Positions 22,028 through 30,833 of a stretch of DNA of 64,000 nt are shown here, piece after piece. The position numbers were made by a program, and so were the translations under genes. Under the pieces are notes generated by a model. It did not search any database and was not told where the DNA came from. It saw only the letters and a program-made list of their open reading frames with translations. Position 1 is the first letter of the stretch, and each line of letters starts with the position of its first letter. Source of the stretch: UMGS1279 sp045536815 (lineage in GTDB: Bacteria; Bacillota; Clostridia; Oscillospirales; Acutalibacteraceae); NCBI GenBank assembly GCA_045536815.1, contig JAZSOH010000008.1, positions 1-64,000 on the forward strand, written 5' to 3'.

Positions 22028-24736
22028 ATGCTTCAGGTAAAGAACATTTATAAGGAGTTTATAACGGGCGACTTAAAACAGGTTGCTTTGGATAATGTTA
22101 GCCTTAATTTAAGGGATAATGAATTTGTTGCCGTTTTGGGTCCCAGTGGTTCGGGCAAAACCACCCTTTTAAACATTATCGGCGGACTTGACCGATATGA
22201 TGACGGTGACCTTATAATCAATGGGATTTCGACTAAAAGATATAAGGACAGAGATTGGGATTCTTACCGAAATCATACCATTGGATTCGTTTTCCAAAGC
22301 TATAATCTTATACCTCATCAGTCGATTCTTTCTAACGTTGAACTCGCCCTTACAATTTCGGGAGTTGGTAAGACAGAACGAAGAAAAAGGGCAAAGCGCG
22401 CTTTGGAAACGGTTGGACTATTAGACCAGTGCCATAAAAAGCCTAATCAAATGTCAGGCGGGCAAATGCAAAGGGTTGCTATCGCGAGGGCACTTGTTAA
22501 TAACCCCAAAATCCTTTTAGCTGATGAGCCGACAGGTGCGCTCGACAGTGAAACAAGCATCCAGGTTATGGAGCTTTTAAAAGAGGTTGCCAAAGACCGT
22601 CTTGTTGTAATGGTAACCCATAACCCAGAACTTGCCGAAACCTATGCAAATAGAATTGTAAAGCTTCGCGATGGCAAAATTATAAGCGACACAAATCCAT
22701 TCGAGGTTGCCGAAAAAGAGGAAAAACCCATTACAAAAAATATGGGAAAATCTTCTATGTCAATTTTCACATCTCTATCTCTTAGCTTTAATAACCTTAA
22801 AACTAAGTTTGCAAGAACAATTTTAACATCCTTTGCGGGTTCTATTGGTATTATTGGTATAGCCCTTATTTTAGCTCTTTCTACAGGAGTTAATGCATAT
22901 ATCGAGGATATTCAAAAGAGCACAATGACTTCATATCCAATAACCATAGAGGAAAAAACTATAGACCTTTCTGCCGTTATGGAGCAGGGTAGCAAAAAAA
23001 CGGTTGATAGAGTTTTAGAGCACGAGCTTGATGGTATTTACGCCAATACAACCGATTTTGAAATGGCCTCGACCTTCACTACAAGCATAACCGAGAATAA
23101 TCTGACAAAGTTTAAAAAATATCTTGACGATAAAAACAGTGAAATTCATAAATTTGTAGGAGAAAACGGAATAGTTTATTCTTACAAAACCAATTTTGGA
23201 ATTTATACTTTAGACCCAAAGGGCGAGTTTGTAAATACCGATGGAAGTACGCTTGAAAGCCGTAAGGATACAGACGGAATGTTTTCTATGGCCGGTATGG
23301 AGGAAATGAAAAACAATATGCTTTCCAACTTTACCGAGCTTTTGCCCGGTGAAAATGGGAAGGGCATTAGTAATGCCGTTAAGGAAAGCTATGATATTCT
23401 TTACGGAAATTGGCCCCAAAAATATAACGAAATTGTACTTGTAGTTGATAAGTACAACGAAATACCTTCTTCAACCCTTTACCAGCTTGGTATTTTACCC
23501 TCGGCTGAGTATAAAGATATGCTCGAAAAAATTGAAAAGGGTGAAAGTGTAGAGCCTAAACACTATAGCTTTAAGTATAGTGATATATGCGATAAAGATT
23601 TTTATATGATACCCGCGAGCGACACATATGAAAAGCTTAAAAACGGTAATTTTAAGAGCTTTAGCGATGATGAAGACAGAATGAAGGAACTTATGGAAAA
23701 AGCGCTAAATCTTAAAGTTGTTGGAGTTATAAGGCCCCAAGAAGACGCAAAAGCGGCGGTTATAAGTAGTGCTTTTGCCTATACAAAGGAACTTAGCGAT
23801 TATATTAGCGATAAGGCTAATAATAGCGAAATAGTTAAAGAACAGGCTAAAAATACAAAAATCAACGTTTTAAACGGTCTTAAGTTTTCGCCTGAAGATG
23901 ATAAGGAAAAAATAAGGGATGCCAAGAAATATCTTACCGATTTAGGTGTAACCGAAAAGGCTAAAATGTGCAAGGTTTTCATATCTTCATCGGCTAGTCC
24001 CGAAATGGCGGCACAGGTTGCAAATATGAGCGAAACCGAGCTTGCGGCTATGCTTGATAATTATCTTAAAAATCCAAAAGACGAGGTACTTTTAGGAATT
24101 TATGATACCTATATTTCGAGCGGCACTTTTGACGAGAATATGACAAATTTCGGCGCCGTTAATTATGATGTTCCAAGCGCTATTAGTATATATACCGATA
24201 GTTTTGAGAATAAAGATATGGTTGCTTCGTGTATTGAAGAGTATAACCTTTCTGCCGAAGAAAAGGATAAAATAAGCTATACCGATTATGTAGGTATTTT
24301 AATGTCCTCAATAACAACCATTATTGATGTAATTTCGTATGTTTTAATTGCTTTCGTTGCGGTTTCGTTAATAGTTTCATCTATAATGATTGGAATTATA
24401 ACCTATATTTCGGTTTTGGAGAGGACAAAAGAGATTGGAATTCTAAGGGCAATTGGTGCATCAAAACGAAATATTTCACAGGTTTTCAATGCTGAAACGT
24501 TTATAATAGGTCTTTGCTCGGGCGTTTTGGGAATTTTGATTTCTGAGCTTGTTATAATACCTGCAAATGCTGTTATCCATTCACTTACAGGGGTTACAAA
24601 TATAAACGCTCAAATTCCGCCTTTGGCGGCCGTAATTTTGGTTGTTTTGAGTGTAATTTTGACACTTATAGGTGGTTTAATACCGGCTAAAAAAGCAGCA
24701 AAAAAAGACCCTGTTACAGCGCTTAGAACAGAATAA
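22028..24736 (+). CDS. Fused ABC transporter ATPase-FtsX permease (MacB-like)
   Basis: A 902-residue protein joining both halves of a type VII ABC system. Residues 1-235 are a LolD/MacB-type ATPase: GPSGSGKTT (Walker A), Q-loop VFQSYNLIPHQS, signature SGGQMQR, ILLADEPTGALDS (Walker B) and MVTHNPE. One membrane helix follows (about 260-290), then a roughly 460-residue extracytoplasmic region, then three C-terminal helices with the FtsX domain (VLERTKEIGILRAIGASKRNI). Such proteins use mechanotransmission in export or in resistance and sensing of antimicrobial peptides; the substrate is unknown. No BceRS-like two-component genes are adjacent. Confidence 0.9.
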   Translation: MLQVKNIYKEFITGDLKQVALDNVSLNLRDNEFVAVLGPSGSGKTTLLNIIGGLDRYDDGDLIINGISTKRYKDRDWDSYRNHTIGFVFQSYNLIPHQSILSNVELALTISGVGKTERRKRAKRALETVGLLDQCHKKPNQMSGGQMQRVAIARALVNNPKILLADEPTGALDSETSIQVMELLKEVAKDRLVVMVTHNPELAETYANRIVKLRDGKIISDTNPFEVAEKEEKPITKNMGKSSMSIFTSLSLSFNNLKTKFARTILTSFAGSIGIIGIALILALSTGVNAYIEDIQKSTMTSYPITIEEKTIDLSAVMEQGSKKTVDRVLEHELDGIYANTTDFEMASTFTTSITENNLTKFKKYLDDKNSEIHKFVGENGIVYSYKTNFGIYTLDPKGEFVNTDGSTLESRKDTDGMFSMAGMEEMKNNMLSNFTELLPGENGKGISNAVKESYDILYGNWPQKYNEIVLVVDKYNEIPSSTLYQLGILPSAEYKDMLEKIEKGESVEPKHYSFKYSDICDKDFYMIPASDTYEKLKNGNFKSFSDDEDRMKELMEKALNLKVVGVIRPQEDAKAAVISSAFAYTKELSDYISDKANNSEIVKEQAKNTKINVLNGLKFSPEDDKEKIRDAKKYLTDLGVTEKAKMCKVFISSSASPEMAAQVANMSETELAAMLDNYLKNPKDEVLLGIYDTYISSGTFDENMTNFGAVNYDVPSAISIYTDSFENKDMVASCIEEYNLSAEEKDKISYTDYVGILMSSITTIIDVISYVLIAFVAVSLIVSSIMIGIITYISVLERTKEIGILRAIGASKRNISQVFNAETFIIGLCSGVLGILISELVIIPANAVIHSLTGVTNINAQIPPLAAVILVVLSVILTLIGGLIPAKKAAKKDPVTALRTE

Positions 24737-24751
24737 ATTTTAAATTTAAGT

Positions 24752-25066
24752 TTATTCGTAGTTTTCTGCCAGAGATAAAATTTCTTCTAAGGTTTTTGCC
24801 GTTACACCCTCCATTAGCCTTTGTATGTCTTTACTAGGCAGTTCGCTTGTGTAAACGTCAAGTACTAATACAGGTTTTTTACTATCGCTGCGAAAAACCG
24901 TAGGCTTTCCGTCAAAATCTATGAGGGTATAGTAAATTTCTTGCTGTTTTCCTTTACTGAATGAAGTGTTATCATTTGCTCTTACGGTAAAGGAAAATAC
25001 AAGCGCCGACAGACTAAGAATTACAGAAAAAATTAAAACTGTTGCTTTGCTTTTTAAATTTATCAT
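24752..25066 (-). CDS. Secreted small protein, BofC C-terminal-like
   Basis: A 104-residue protein with an N-terminal signal/anchor helix (residues 8-27) and a compact domain: IYYTLIDFDGKPTVFRSDS, VLVLDVYTSELPSKDIQRLMEGV and a final TLEEILSLAENYE. The pattern (x-DGxxxVF..., DVYxSxLPxxD, GVxxxxxEELxxLLExY) resembles the C-terminal domain of BofC and related small spore-former proteins; the match is by memory and moderate. AAAGGCGG precedes the ATG. It is convergent with the ABC transporter gene, with no clear terminator between. Confidence 0.6.
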   Translation of the reverse strand: MINLKSKATVLIFSVILSLSALVFSFTVRANDNTSFSKGKQQEIYYTLIDFDGKPTVFRSDSKKPVLVLDVYTSELPSKDIQRLMEGVTAKTLEEILSLAENYE

Positions 25067-25248
25067 AGACTAACCGCCTTTAGTTTTTTTATATATTTTG
25101 TCCAAAAGCACCATAATTATTAAAAAGTGGTTACATTTGGTTAAAAAATTGTAACTCGCTTTTATAGTATCAATGTGTTATAATACCTTGGCAGCAATGT
25201 TTTTTGCGTTATAATAAAAACAAATTTAGGTGGAAAGGAGTAGTTTAT

Positions 25249-27711
25249 ATGAGTGATGAATATAAAAGTCCGTTTTTCCCAGAAGAAGAAAAGAACTCTT
25301 CAGGGAGTGAGGACCTTTTTAGTAATTCTGAAAATCAGTTTGATTTAAACAGCTTTGCTTCAAGGAATGCACCTAAAAAAGATATAGTAGCTCCGCCCAA
25401 AAGGAAAAAAATTAAGGATATCAGAAATTTAAACGACGTAAAGGATATCGTTACCCTTAAAGGCGTAAAAAATAAAAAGAAATTTTTGTTTAGAGCGGCT
25501 TTGTCGCTGTGTCTTGTGTTTGTTATCACAATGTGCCTTGTTGTCGGCGGTTTTGCCATGGTTGTTTTGTCGGCAGATGAAGATTACAAAATCAAAGAAA
25601 ACCTTTACGATTTAAAGCTCAATTCAACTACTACTATCTATGTTAAGGATTCGAAAACGGGAAATTATACCGAGTATCAGCGTCTTCACGGCGGTGAGAA
25701 TAGAATTTGGGTCCCGTTTGACAAGAATAAGGCAGAGGCTAAAGAGGAAGGTTATACAGGCATTCCATATAGTCTTGCTATGTCCTTTGTTTGTATTGAG
25801 GATGAGCGTTTTTATACCCATGGTGGTGTTGACTGGAAGCGTACAATAGGCGCTTTTGCAAATATGTTTTTACATTTTTGGTCCTCTAACCAAGGTGGTT
25901 CTACTATAACCCAGCAGCTTGTTAAAAACCTAACTCAGGATAAAGATCAAAACGCGATGCGTAAGGTCAGGGAAATTATGCGAGCAAGGAATATAGAGTC
26001 AACCGTTGATAAAGACACTATTTTGGAATGTTATTTAAATACAATTTCCTTTGCTAATGGTATTTGCGGTGTTGAGGTTGCCTCCAACTATTATTTCGAT
26101 AAAAGCGTACATGAGCTTTCCCTTGCCGAGTGCGCAGCCCTCGCTTCAATAGTTAAGGAGCCGGAGCGTTATCGCCCCGACAAATATCCCGAAAATAATG
26201 CCGAGCGTAGAAAACTTGTGCTTAAAAAGATGTGGGAGATGCGCAAGGAAACCAAGATAACAAAAGAAGAGTATGAAGCGGCCTTAGACGAAGAGGTTAA
26301 AATTGTAGCCAGTGATGAAAGCATTAAAAAAATCGAGATAAACAATTATTTTGTTGATGCTCTTATAGATGATGTTGTAAGCGATTTGGTTGACCAGTAT
26401 GGCTTCGATGAAGGCTATGCCGAGCAGAATTTCTACAATGGTGGTTACAAAATTTATTGTACGATGGACCCTGAAATTCAGGCTACAATAGAAAAACATT
26501 ACTTAGATGACAAGAATTTTACAACAAGTAAAACAGGTCAAAAGGCGCAGTCTGCAATTACTGTTATGGATTATACTGGTCACGTTGTTGGTATTGTGGG
26601 CGGTTCGGGTGAAAAAACCACTAATCGTGGGCTTAATAGGGCAACTTCTTCGCCTCGTTCACCCGGTTCAACAATGAAGCCGATAGCTTCTTATTCACTC
26701 GCTTTGGATAATAATCTTATAACCTATTCTTCTATCTTTAAAGACCAACCGATAACCCTTCACGACGGTAAAAAATGGCCGCCTAACTGGTACGGCTACT
26801 ATGGTGGAAACGTTACGGTTGCAAAGGCACTTGAGAGGTCTATAAATACTGTTCCTGCACAGCTAGTTGAAAAGCTTGGTATGGAAAACGTTTTCGACCA
26901 TTTGACAAATGATATGGGTATAAAGACCCTTACCAAAAATTCAAGCGCCGACCTCACCTATTCAGCCTTGGCTCTTGGAAGCTGTTATCACGGAATAACA
27001 ACAACTCAGTCTTGTGCGGCTTATGCAACCTTTGGCAACAAGGGTAAATATTATGAGCCAACCTTTTATACAAAGGTTACCGACCAAAAGAATAACGTTA
27101 TTTTAGACGGTGAGCCGACTGCTAAAATTGCTATGGCAGAGGATACTGCAGTTATTATGAATCATCTTCTTCGTAACGTTGTAAACGGAAGTCAGGGTAC
27201 CGGTACAATGGCGCGTTCTTATTTAAGAAAAATGCCTATTTATGCAAAAACCGGTACAACCAACGAGGACCAAAACTGCTGGTTTGCAGGTGGCACACCC
27301 TACTATGTTGCTTCAGTTTGGTACGGATATGACCAACCTGAAACAGTTTCAAGGTCTTATTCAGCTACAATGCTTTGGAGTAAGGTTATGAAGGACATTC
27401 ACGCCGACCTTGAATATAAAGAGTTTGAGGAAAGCGACTATGTAACCAAGAGAAAGTATTGTACTGAAACGGGTCAAATTGCTACCGATAAGTGTGAAAA
27501 AACTGCTATTGGTTGGTATAAAAAGAGCAAGCTTCAGTCCTGCACTAAGCATAGCGGCGAAATTACAGGAGAGGTAACAAAAGAGGACGAAAAAAAGAAT
27601 AATTCATCTACTGTTTCGGGCACATCTTCTACCACTTCTGCGGCTCAAACCACAACAAGTGGAGCTTCTACCACAACTAGCGGTACCTCTACTGCAACAA
27701 GTGGCGAATAA
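25249..27711 (+). CDS. Class A penicillin-binding protein (PBP1A type)
   Basis: An 820-residue bifunctional cell-wall synthase. The ATG at 25249 has AAAGGAG before it; the frame extends 15 codons further up without a ribosome site. A charged cytoplasmic tail of about 80 residues precedes one membrane helix (about 79-108). The GT51 glycosyltransferase domain has EDERFYTHGGVDW near residue 184 and GGSTITQQLVKNL; the transpeptidase domain has SPGSTMKP near 471, an SIN motif and KTGTT near 668. The C-terminus is a Ser/Thr-rich low-complexity tail. It polymerises and crosslinks peptidoglycan. An extended -10 (TGTTATAAT at 25176-25184) may drive it. Confidence 0.95.
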   Translation: MSDEYKSPFFPEEEKNSSGSEDLFSNSENQFDLNSFASRNAPKKDIVAPPKRKKIKDIRNLNDVKDIVTLKGVKNKKKFLFRAALSLCLVFVITMCLVVGGFAMVVLSADEDYKIKENLYDLKLNSTTTIYVKDSKTGNYTEYQRLHGGENRIWVPFDKNKAEAKEEGYTGIPYSLAMSFVCIEDERFYTHGGVDWKRTIGAFANMFLHFWSSNQGGSTITQQLVKNLTQDKDQNAMRKVREIMRARNIESTVDKDTILECYLNTISFANGICGVEVASNYYFDKSVHELSLAECAALASIVKEPERYRPDKYPENNAERRKLVLKKMWEMRKETKITKEEYEAALDEEVKIVASDESIKKIEINNYFVDALIDDVVSDLVDQYGFDEGYAEQNFYNGGYKIYCTMDPEIQATIEKHYLDDKNFTTSKTGQKAQSAITVMDYTGHVVGIVGGSGEKTTNRGLNRATSSPRSPGSTMKPIASYSLALDNNLITYSSIFKDQPITLHDGKKWPPNWYGYYGGNVTVAKALERSINTVPAQLVEKLGMENVFDHLTNDMGIKTLTKNSSADLTYSALALGSCYHGITTTQSCAAYATFGNKGKYYEPTFYTKVTDQKNNVILDGEPTAKIAMAEDTAVIMNHLLRNVVNGSQGTGTMARSYLRKMPIYAKTGTTNEDQNCWFAGGTPYYVASVWYGYDQPETVSRSYSATMLWSKVMKDIHADLEYKEFEESDYVTKRKYCTETGQIATDKCEKTAIGWYKKSKLQSCTKHSGEITGEVTKEDEKKNNSSTVSGTSSTTSAAQTTTSGASTTTSGTSTATSGE

Positions 27712-27715
27712 AATT

Positions 27716-27756
27716 AAAAACGGCACATCGTGGTTTACCTGCGGTGCCGTTTTTTT
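27716..27756. terminator. Terminator after PBP gene
   Basis: AAAAACGGCAC and GTGCCGTTTTTTT form a stem of nine or more pairs with an inner bulged loop, immediately after the PBP stop, with a seven-T run. Confidence 0.88.
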
Positions 27757-27800
27757 GTGCGAAAAGAGGTTTATTTATTTTTATTTTCATAAATATAAAG

Positions 27801-27829
27801 TTGACAATGTTAGGGCTTTATTGTACAAT
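27801..27829 (+). promoter_or_regulatory. Promoter of pyrH operon
   Basis: TTGACA (27801-27806), 17 bases, TACAAT (27824-27829), about 50 bases before pyrH. It probably transcribes pyrH through polC. Confidence 0.8.
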
Positions 27830-27877
27830 ATATTTAGTATTATATTTAATATAATTTATTAGATAGGGGAAGTCGTA

Positions 27878-28582
27878 ATGAAACCGGTGTATAAAAGAAT
27901 TTTAATAAAACTCAGCGGTGAGGCTTTGGCAGGGGAAAAGGGCTTTGGCCTTGATTTTGATAAGGTCGAAAAGGTTTGTAAAAGCGTTAAAGATACCTAC
28001 GATATGGGCGTTGAAATCGCCATTGTTGTTGGTGGCGGCAACTTTTGGAGAGGGCGTTCAAGCGGCAAGATGGACCGCACACGCGCCGACCATATGGGTA
28101 TGCTTGCAACTGTTATTAACTCCTTGGCTCTTGCAGATGGGCTTGAACAGCTCGGCGCTAACGTTAGGGTGCAAACCGGTATTGAAATGATTAAAATTGC
28201 CGAACCCTATATTAGAAATAAGGCAGTTCGCCATATGGAAAAGGGCAGAATTGTTATTTTCGGTTGTGGTACAGGTAATCCCTTCTTCTCAACCGATACA
28301 GGCGCCGCTCTTCGTGCCGCCGAAATTGACGCTGATATTATCTTTAAGGCAACAAATGTTGATGGCGTTTACGATAGCGACCCTAAAACTAATCCCAACG
28401 CTAAAAAGTACGATAAGCTTTCCTTTATGGATGTACTTAGTCAGGGACTTCACGTTATGGATAGTACAGCAGCTTCGCTTTGTATGGATAATGATATTAA
28501 GATTTTGGTATTTAATCTTGATGACCCAGACAATATCACTCGCGCCGCCGGTGGTGAGTCGAGCGGAACAATCGTAGAATAA
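27878..28582 (+). CDS. pyrH: UMP kinase
   Basis: A 234-residue bacterial UMP kinase of the amino-acid kinase fold, converting UMP to UDP with ATP. Motifs: LIKLSGEALAGEKGFGLD, VVGGGNFWRG, RTRADHMGMLATVINSL, GTGNPFFSTDTGAALRA and ATNVDGVYDSDPKTNPNAK (abbreviated). Length is normal. It is followed by frr, as in most Firmicutes. It consumes the UMP produced by the pyr operon at 43-52 kb. Confidence 0.97.
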   Translation: MKPVYKRILIKLSGEALAGEKGFGLDFDKVEKVCKSVKDTYDMGVEIAIVVGGGNFWRGRSSGKMDRTRADHMGMLATVINSLALADGLEQLGANVRVQTGIEMIKIAEPYIRNKAVRHMEKGRIVIFGCGTGNPFFSTDTGAALRAAEIDADIIFKATNVDGVYDSDPKTNPNAKKYDKLSFMDVLSQGLHVMDSTAASLCMDNDIKILVFNLDDPDNITRAAGGESSGTIVE

Positions 28583-28634
28583 GCGGTGCCTTTAACAAAA
28601 CCACAGTGCAACCTTTAAAGTAAGGAGAATTTTG

Positions 28635-29189
28635 ATGAACACTATTATTGCAAAAGCAGAAGAAAAAATGAACAAATCGCTCGACGCGCTTGATAGAGAA
28701 TTTAAAGCAGTTCGTGCTGGTCGTGCAAATCCTTCGGTTTTAGACAAAATTACGGTTGATTATTACGGAACACCAACCCCTATTCAACAAATGGCGGCAG
28801 TTTCGGTTCCTGAAGGACGTATACTTCAAATTCAACCTTGGGATTTGTCAACATTAAGGGAGATTGAAAAAGCAATTCTCACTTCCGATATTGGTATCAA
28901 TCCCCAAAATGACGGTAAGGTTATTCGTCTTATGTTCCCACCTCTTACTGAGGAAAGACGTCGTGATTTGGTTAAGGACATCAAAAGAATGGCTGAGGAT
29001 TGTAAAGTTGCAATTCGTTCAATTCGCCGTGATGCTCTTGAAAAGATTAAAGCGCTTAAGAAAAACGGTGAAATCACTGAAGATGACCAAGGTAATGGCG
29101 AGAAGAAAATTCAAAATCTTACCGACAAATATTGTAAGGAAGCCGATGAGCTTGCCGCAGTAAAAGAAAAAGAAGTTTTAGAAATATAA
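28635..29189 (+). CDS. frr: Ribosome recycling factor
   Basis: A 184-residue RRF. The start is ATG 28635, eight bases after AAGGAG; a TTG lies just before in frame. Motifs AGRANPSVLDKI, YYGTPTPIQQMAAVSVPE, IQPWD and PPLTEERRRDLVK are canonical. With EF-G it splits post-termination ribosomes. Confidence 0.97.
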   Translation: MNTIIAKAEEKMNKSLDALDREFKAVRAGRANPSVLDKITVDYYGTPTPIQQMAAVSVPEGRILQIQPWDLSTLREIEKAILTSDIGINPQNDGKVIRLMFPPLTEERRRDLVKDIKRMAEDCKVAIRSIRRDALEKIKALKKNGEITEDDQGNGEKKIQNLTDKYCKEADELAAVKEKEVLEI

Positions 29190-29202
29190 CAGTTTAGAAT
29201 TC

Positions 29203-29224
29203 GCCCATCGGTATACCGATGGGC
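29203..29224 (+). terminator. Intra-operon hairpin after frr
   Basis: GCCCATCGGTA-TACCGATGGGC is a perfect 22-base inverted repeat followed by TTTTC, in the 55-base gap between frr and uppS. The T-run is short, so it probably attenuates rather than ends transcription. Confidence 0.6.
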
Positions 29225-29244
29225 TTTTCAAAAGGTGTGATATA

Positions 29245-29979
29245 ATGTTTTTTAAAAAGAAAAAAGCAGAGCAAAATAAAAATAGAATTTTGCCCGAGCA
29301 TATTGCAATAATTATGGACGGTAATGGCCGTTGGGCAAAAAAACGCTCTCTTCCTCGTACTGCGGGTCATGCTGCAGGTTCTAAAACCTTTAAAGAAGTT
29401 GCACTTTATGCTAACAAAATCGGCATTAAAAATTTAACTGTTTACGCCTTTTCGACAGAAAACTGGAAAAGACCTAAGGAAGAAATTGATAACATAATGA
29501 ATATTCTTAGGAATTATCTTAAGGACACTAACAATTTTAAGGACGAAAACATAAGGCTTAAATTTATCGGCGATGTTTCGGTTTTGTCTGAAGATATCAA
29601 AAAAATGATAGAAGATGTTGAAAGAGATTCTTCTGCCGCTACCGGAATGAGACTTAATATCGCTATGAATTACGGCGGTAGAGACGAAATTGTTAAGGCG
29701 GTAAAAGAAATTAGCGGGGACCTTAAAGATGGCAAAATTTCTGCCGATGATATAAACGAGGAGCTTATTTCAAACCATCTTTATACAAGTGGTCAACCCG
29801 ACCCCGACCTTATAATCAGGCCAAGCGGCGAGTTTAGACTTTCTAATTTTCTTATTTGGCAAGGCGCCTATGCAGAATTTTGGTTTTCTGATATTTTGTG
29901 GCCCGATTTCGGCCCAAAAATTTTGGAAGAAGCAATTGATGATTTTTGTAAAAGAAACCGTCGTTTCGGCGGCGTTTAA
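29245..29979 (+). CDS. uppS: Undecaprenyl diphosphate synthase
   Basis: A 244-residue cis-prenyltransferase. Motifs are IAIIMDGNGRWAKKR with the catalytic Asp, TVYAFSTENWKRP, MNYGGRDEIVKA, and PDPDLIIRPSGEFRLSNFLIWQ with AYAEFWFSDILWPDF. It makes the C55 lipid carrier for peptidoglycan. Followed by cdsA, dxr, rseP and ispG in the widely conserved order. Confidence 0.97.
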   Translation: MFFKKKKAEQNKNRILPEHIAIIMDGNGRWAKKRSLPRTAGHAAGSKTFKEVALYANKIGIKNLTVYAFSTENWKRPKEEIDNIMNILRNYLKDTNNFKDENIRLKFIGDVSVLSEDIKKMIEDVERDSSAATGMRLNIAMNYGGRDEIVKAVKEISGDLKDGKISADDINEELISNHLYTSGQPDPDLIIRPSGEFRLSNFLIWQGAYAEFWFSDILWPDFGPKILEEAIDDFCKRNRRFGGV

Positions 29980-29994
29980 TTTGGTGGTGGTTGT

Positions 29995-30801
29995 ATGAAG
30001 ACGAGGATAATTGCAGGCGCAGGGCTTGTTTTGGTTGCGGCGGTAGTGCTTGGCGCATCGCTTAAATTTCCAATAATTTTACCCTTTGTATTTGCCTTTT
30101 TGGGTTCTATAGCGGTTTATGAACTTCTTTTTTCAACCGCGCTTGTAAATAAAAAGTGGGTTGTTTATTTTGCTATGCTTCCCGCACTTTTGGCACCTTT
30201 TTCGATAATAGGAATTTTAAAGATTAAATTATCAATTCTATATGTAATTTATATTGTTTGCTTGTTTGTTTTTTATTTAGGGCTTCATACAAAAATAAAG
30301 CTTGAAGGCTTTTTCGCGCTTTGTATTTTGCCTATTATGGTTTCATTCTCGTTTGCAACCTTTTCTGTTATTGCAAGGGGACCAAAGCTTTTTTATGTAA
30401 TTTTATTACTTTGCTTTTCTGCTATAGCAGATACAGGCGCTTATTTTACCGGTGTTTTGTTTGGTAAACACAAAATGGCGCCCGTTATCAGCCCTAAAAA
30501 AACTTGGGAGGGCTTTGTAGGCGGAATGGTTTTCGCTTGCCTTGCAGTATTTTTGGTTTCTATTTTCTATAAAAATGTTTTAAGTATGGAAAATAATACG
30601 CTGCTTTACGTTTTAATAACACCGATTTTCGTTTCTTTGGGTGTGCTTGGTGACCTTGCTGCATCGCTTATAAAGAGGCAGTGCAAAATTAAGGATTATG
30701 GCAAGTTAATACCGGGGCACGGCGGGATTATGGATAGATTTGATAGCAATTTAATGATTGCACCAATATTTTATTTGTTTATAAATAATTTTTCCTTGTA
30801 A
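29995..30801 (+). CDS. cdsA: Phosphatidate cytidylyltransferase
   Basis: A 268-residue polytopic membrane enzyme forming CDP-diacylglycerol from phosphatidate and CTP. The signature region is present: AIADTGAYFTGVLFGKHK, ISPKKTWEGFVGG and IPGHGGIMDRFDS near the C-terminus. About seven or eight membrane helices are apparent. Lies 15 bases after uppS. Confidence 0.95.
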   Translation: MKTRIIAGAGLVLVAAVVLGASLKFPIILPFVFAFLGSIAVYELLFSTALVNKKWVVYFAMLPALLAPFSIIGILKIKLSILYVIYIVCLFVFYLGLHTKIKLEGFFALCILPIMVSFSFATFSVIARGPKLFYVILLLCFSAIADTGAYFTGVLFGKHKMAPVISPKKTWEGFVGGMVFACLAVFLVSIFYKNVLSMENNTLLYVLITPIFVSLGVLGDLAASLIKRQCKIKDYGKLIPGHGGIMDRFDSNLMIAPIFYLFINNFSL

Positions 30802-30833
30802 TAGTATTTTTTAGGTTTGTCGAGGTGATCTTT

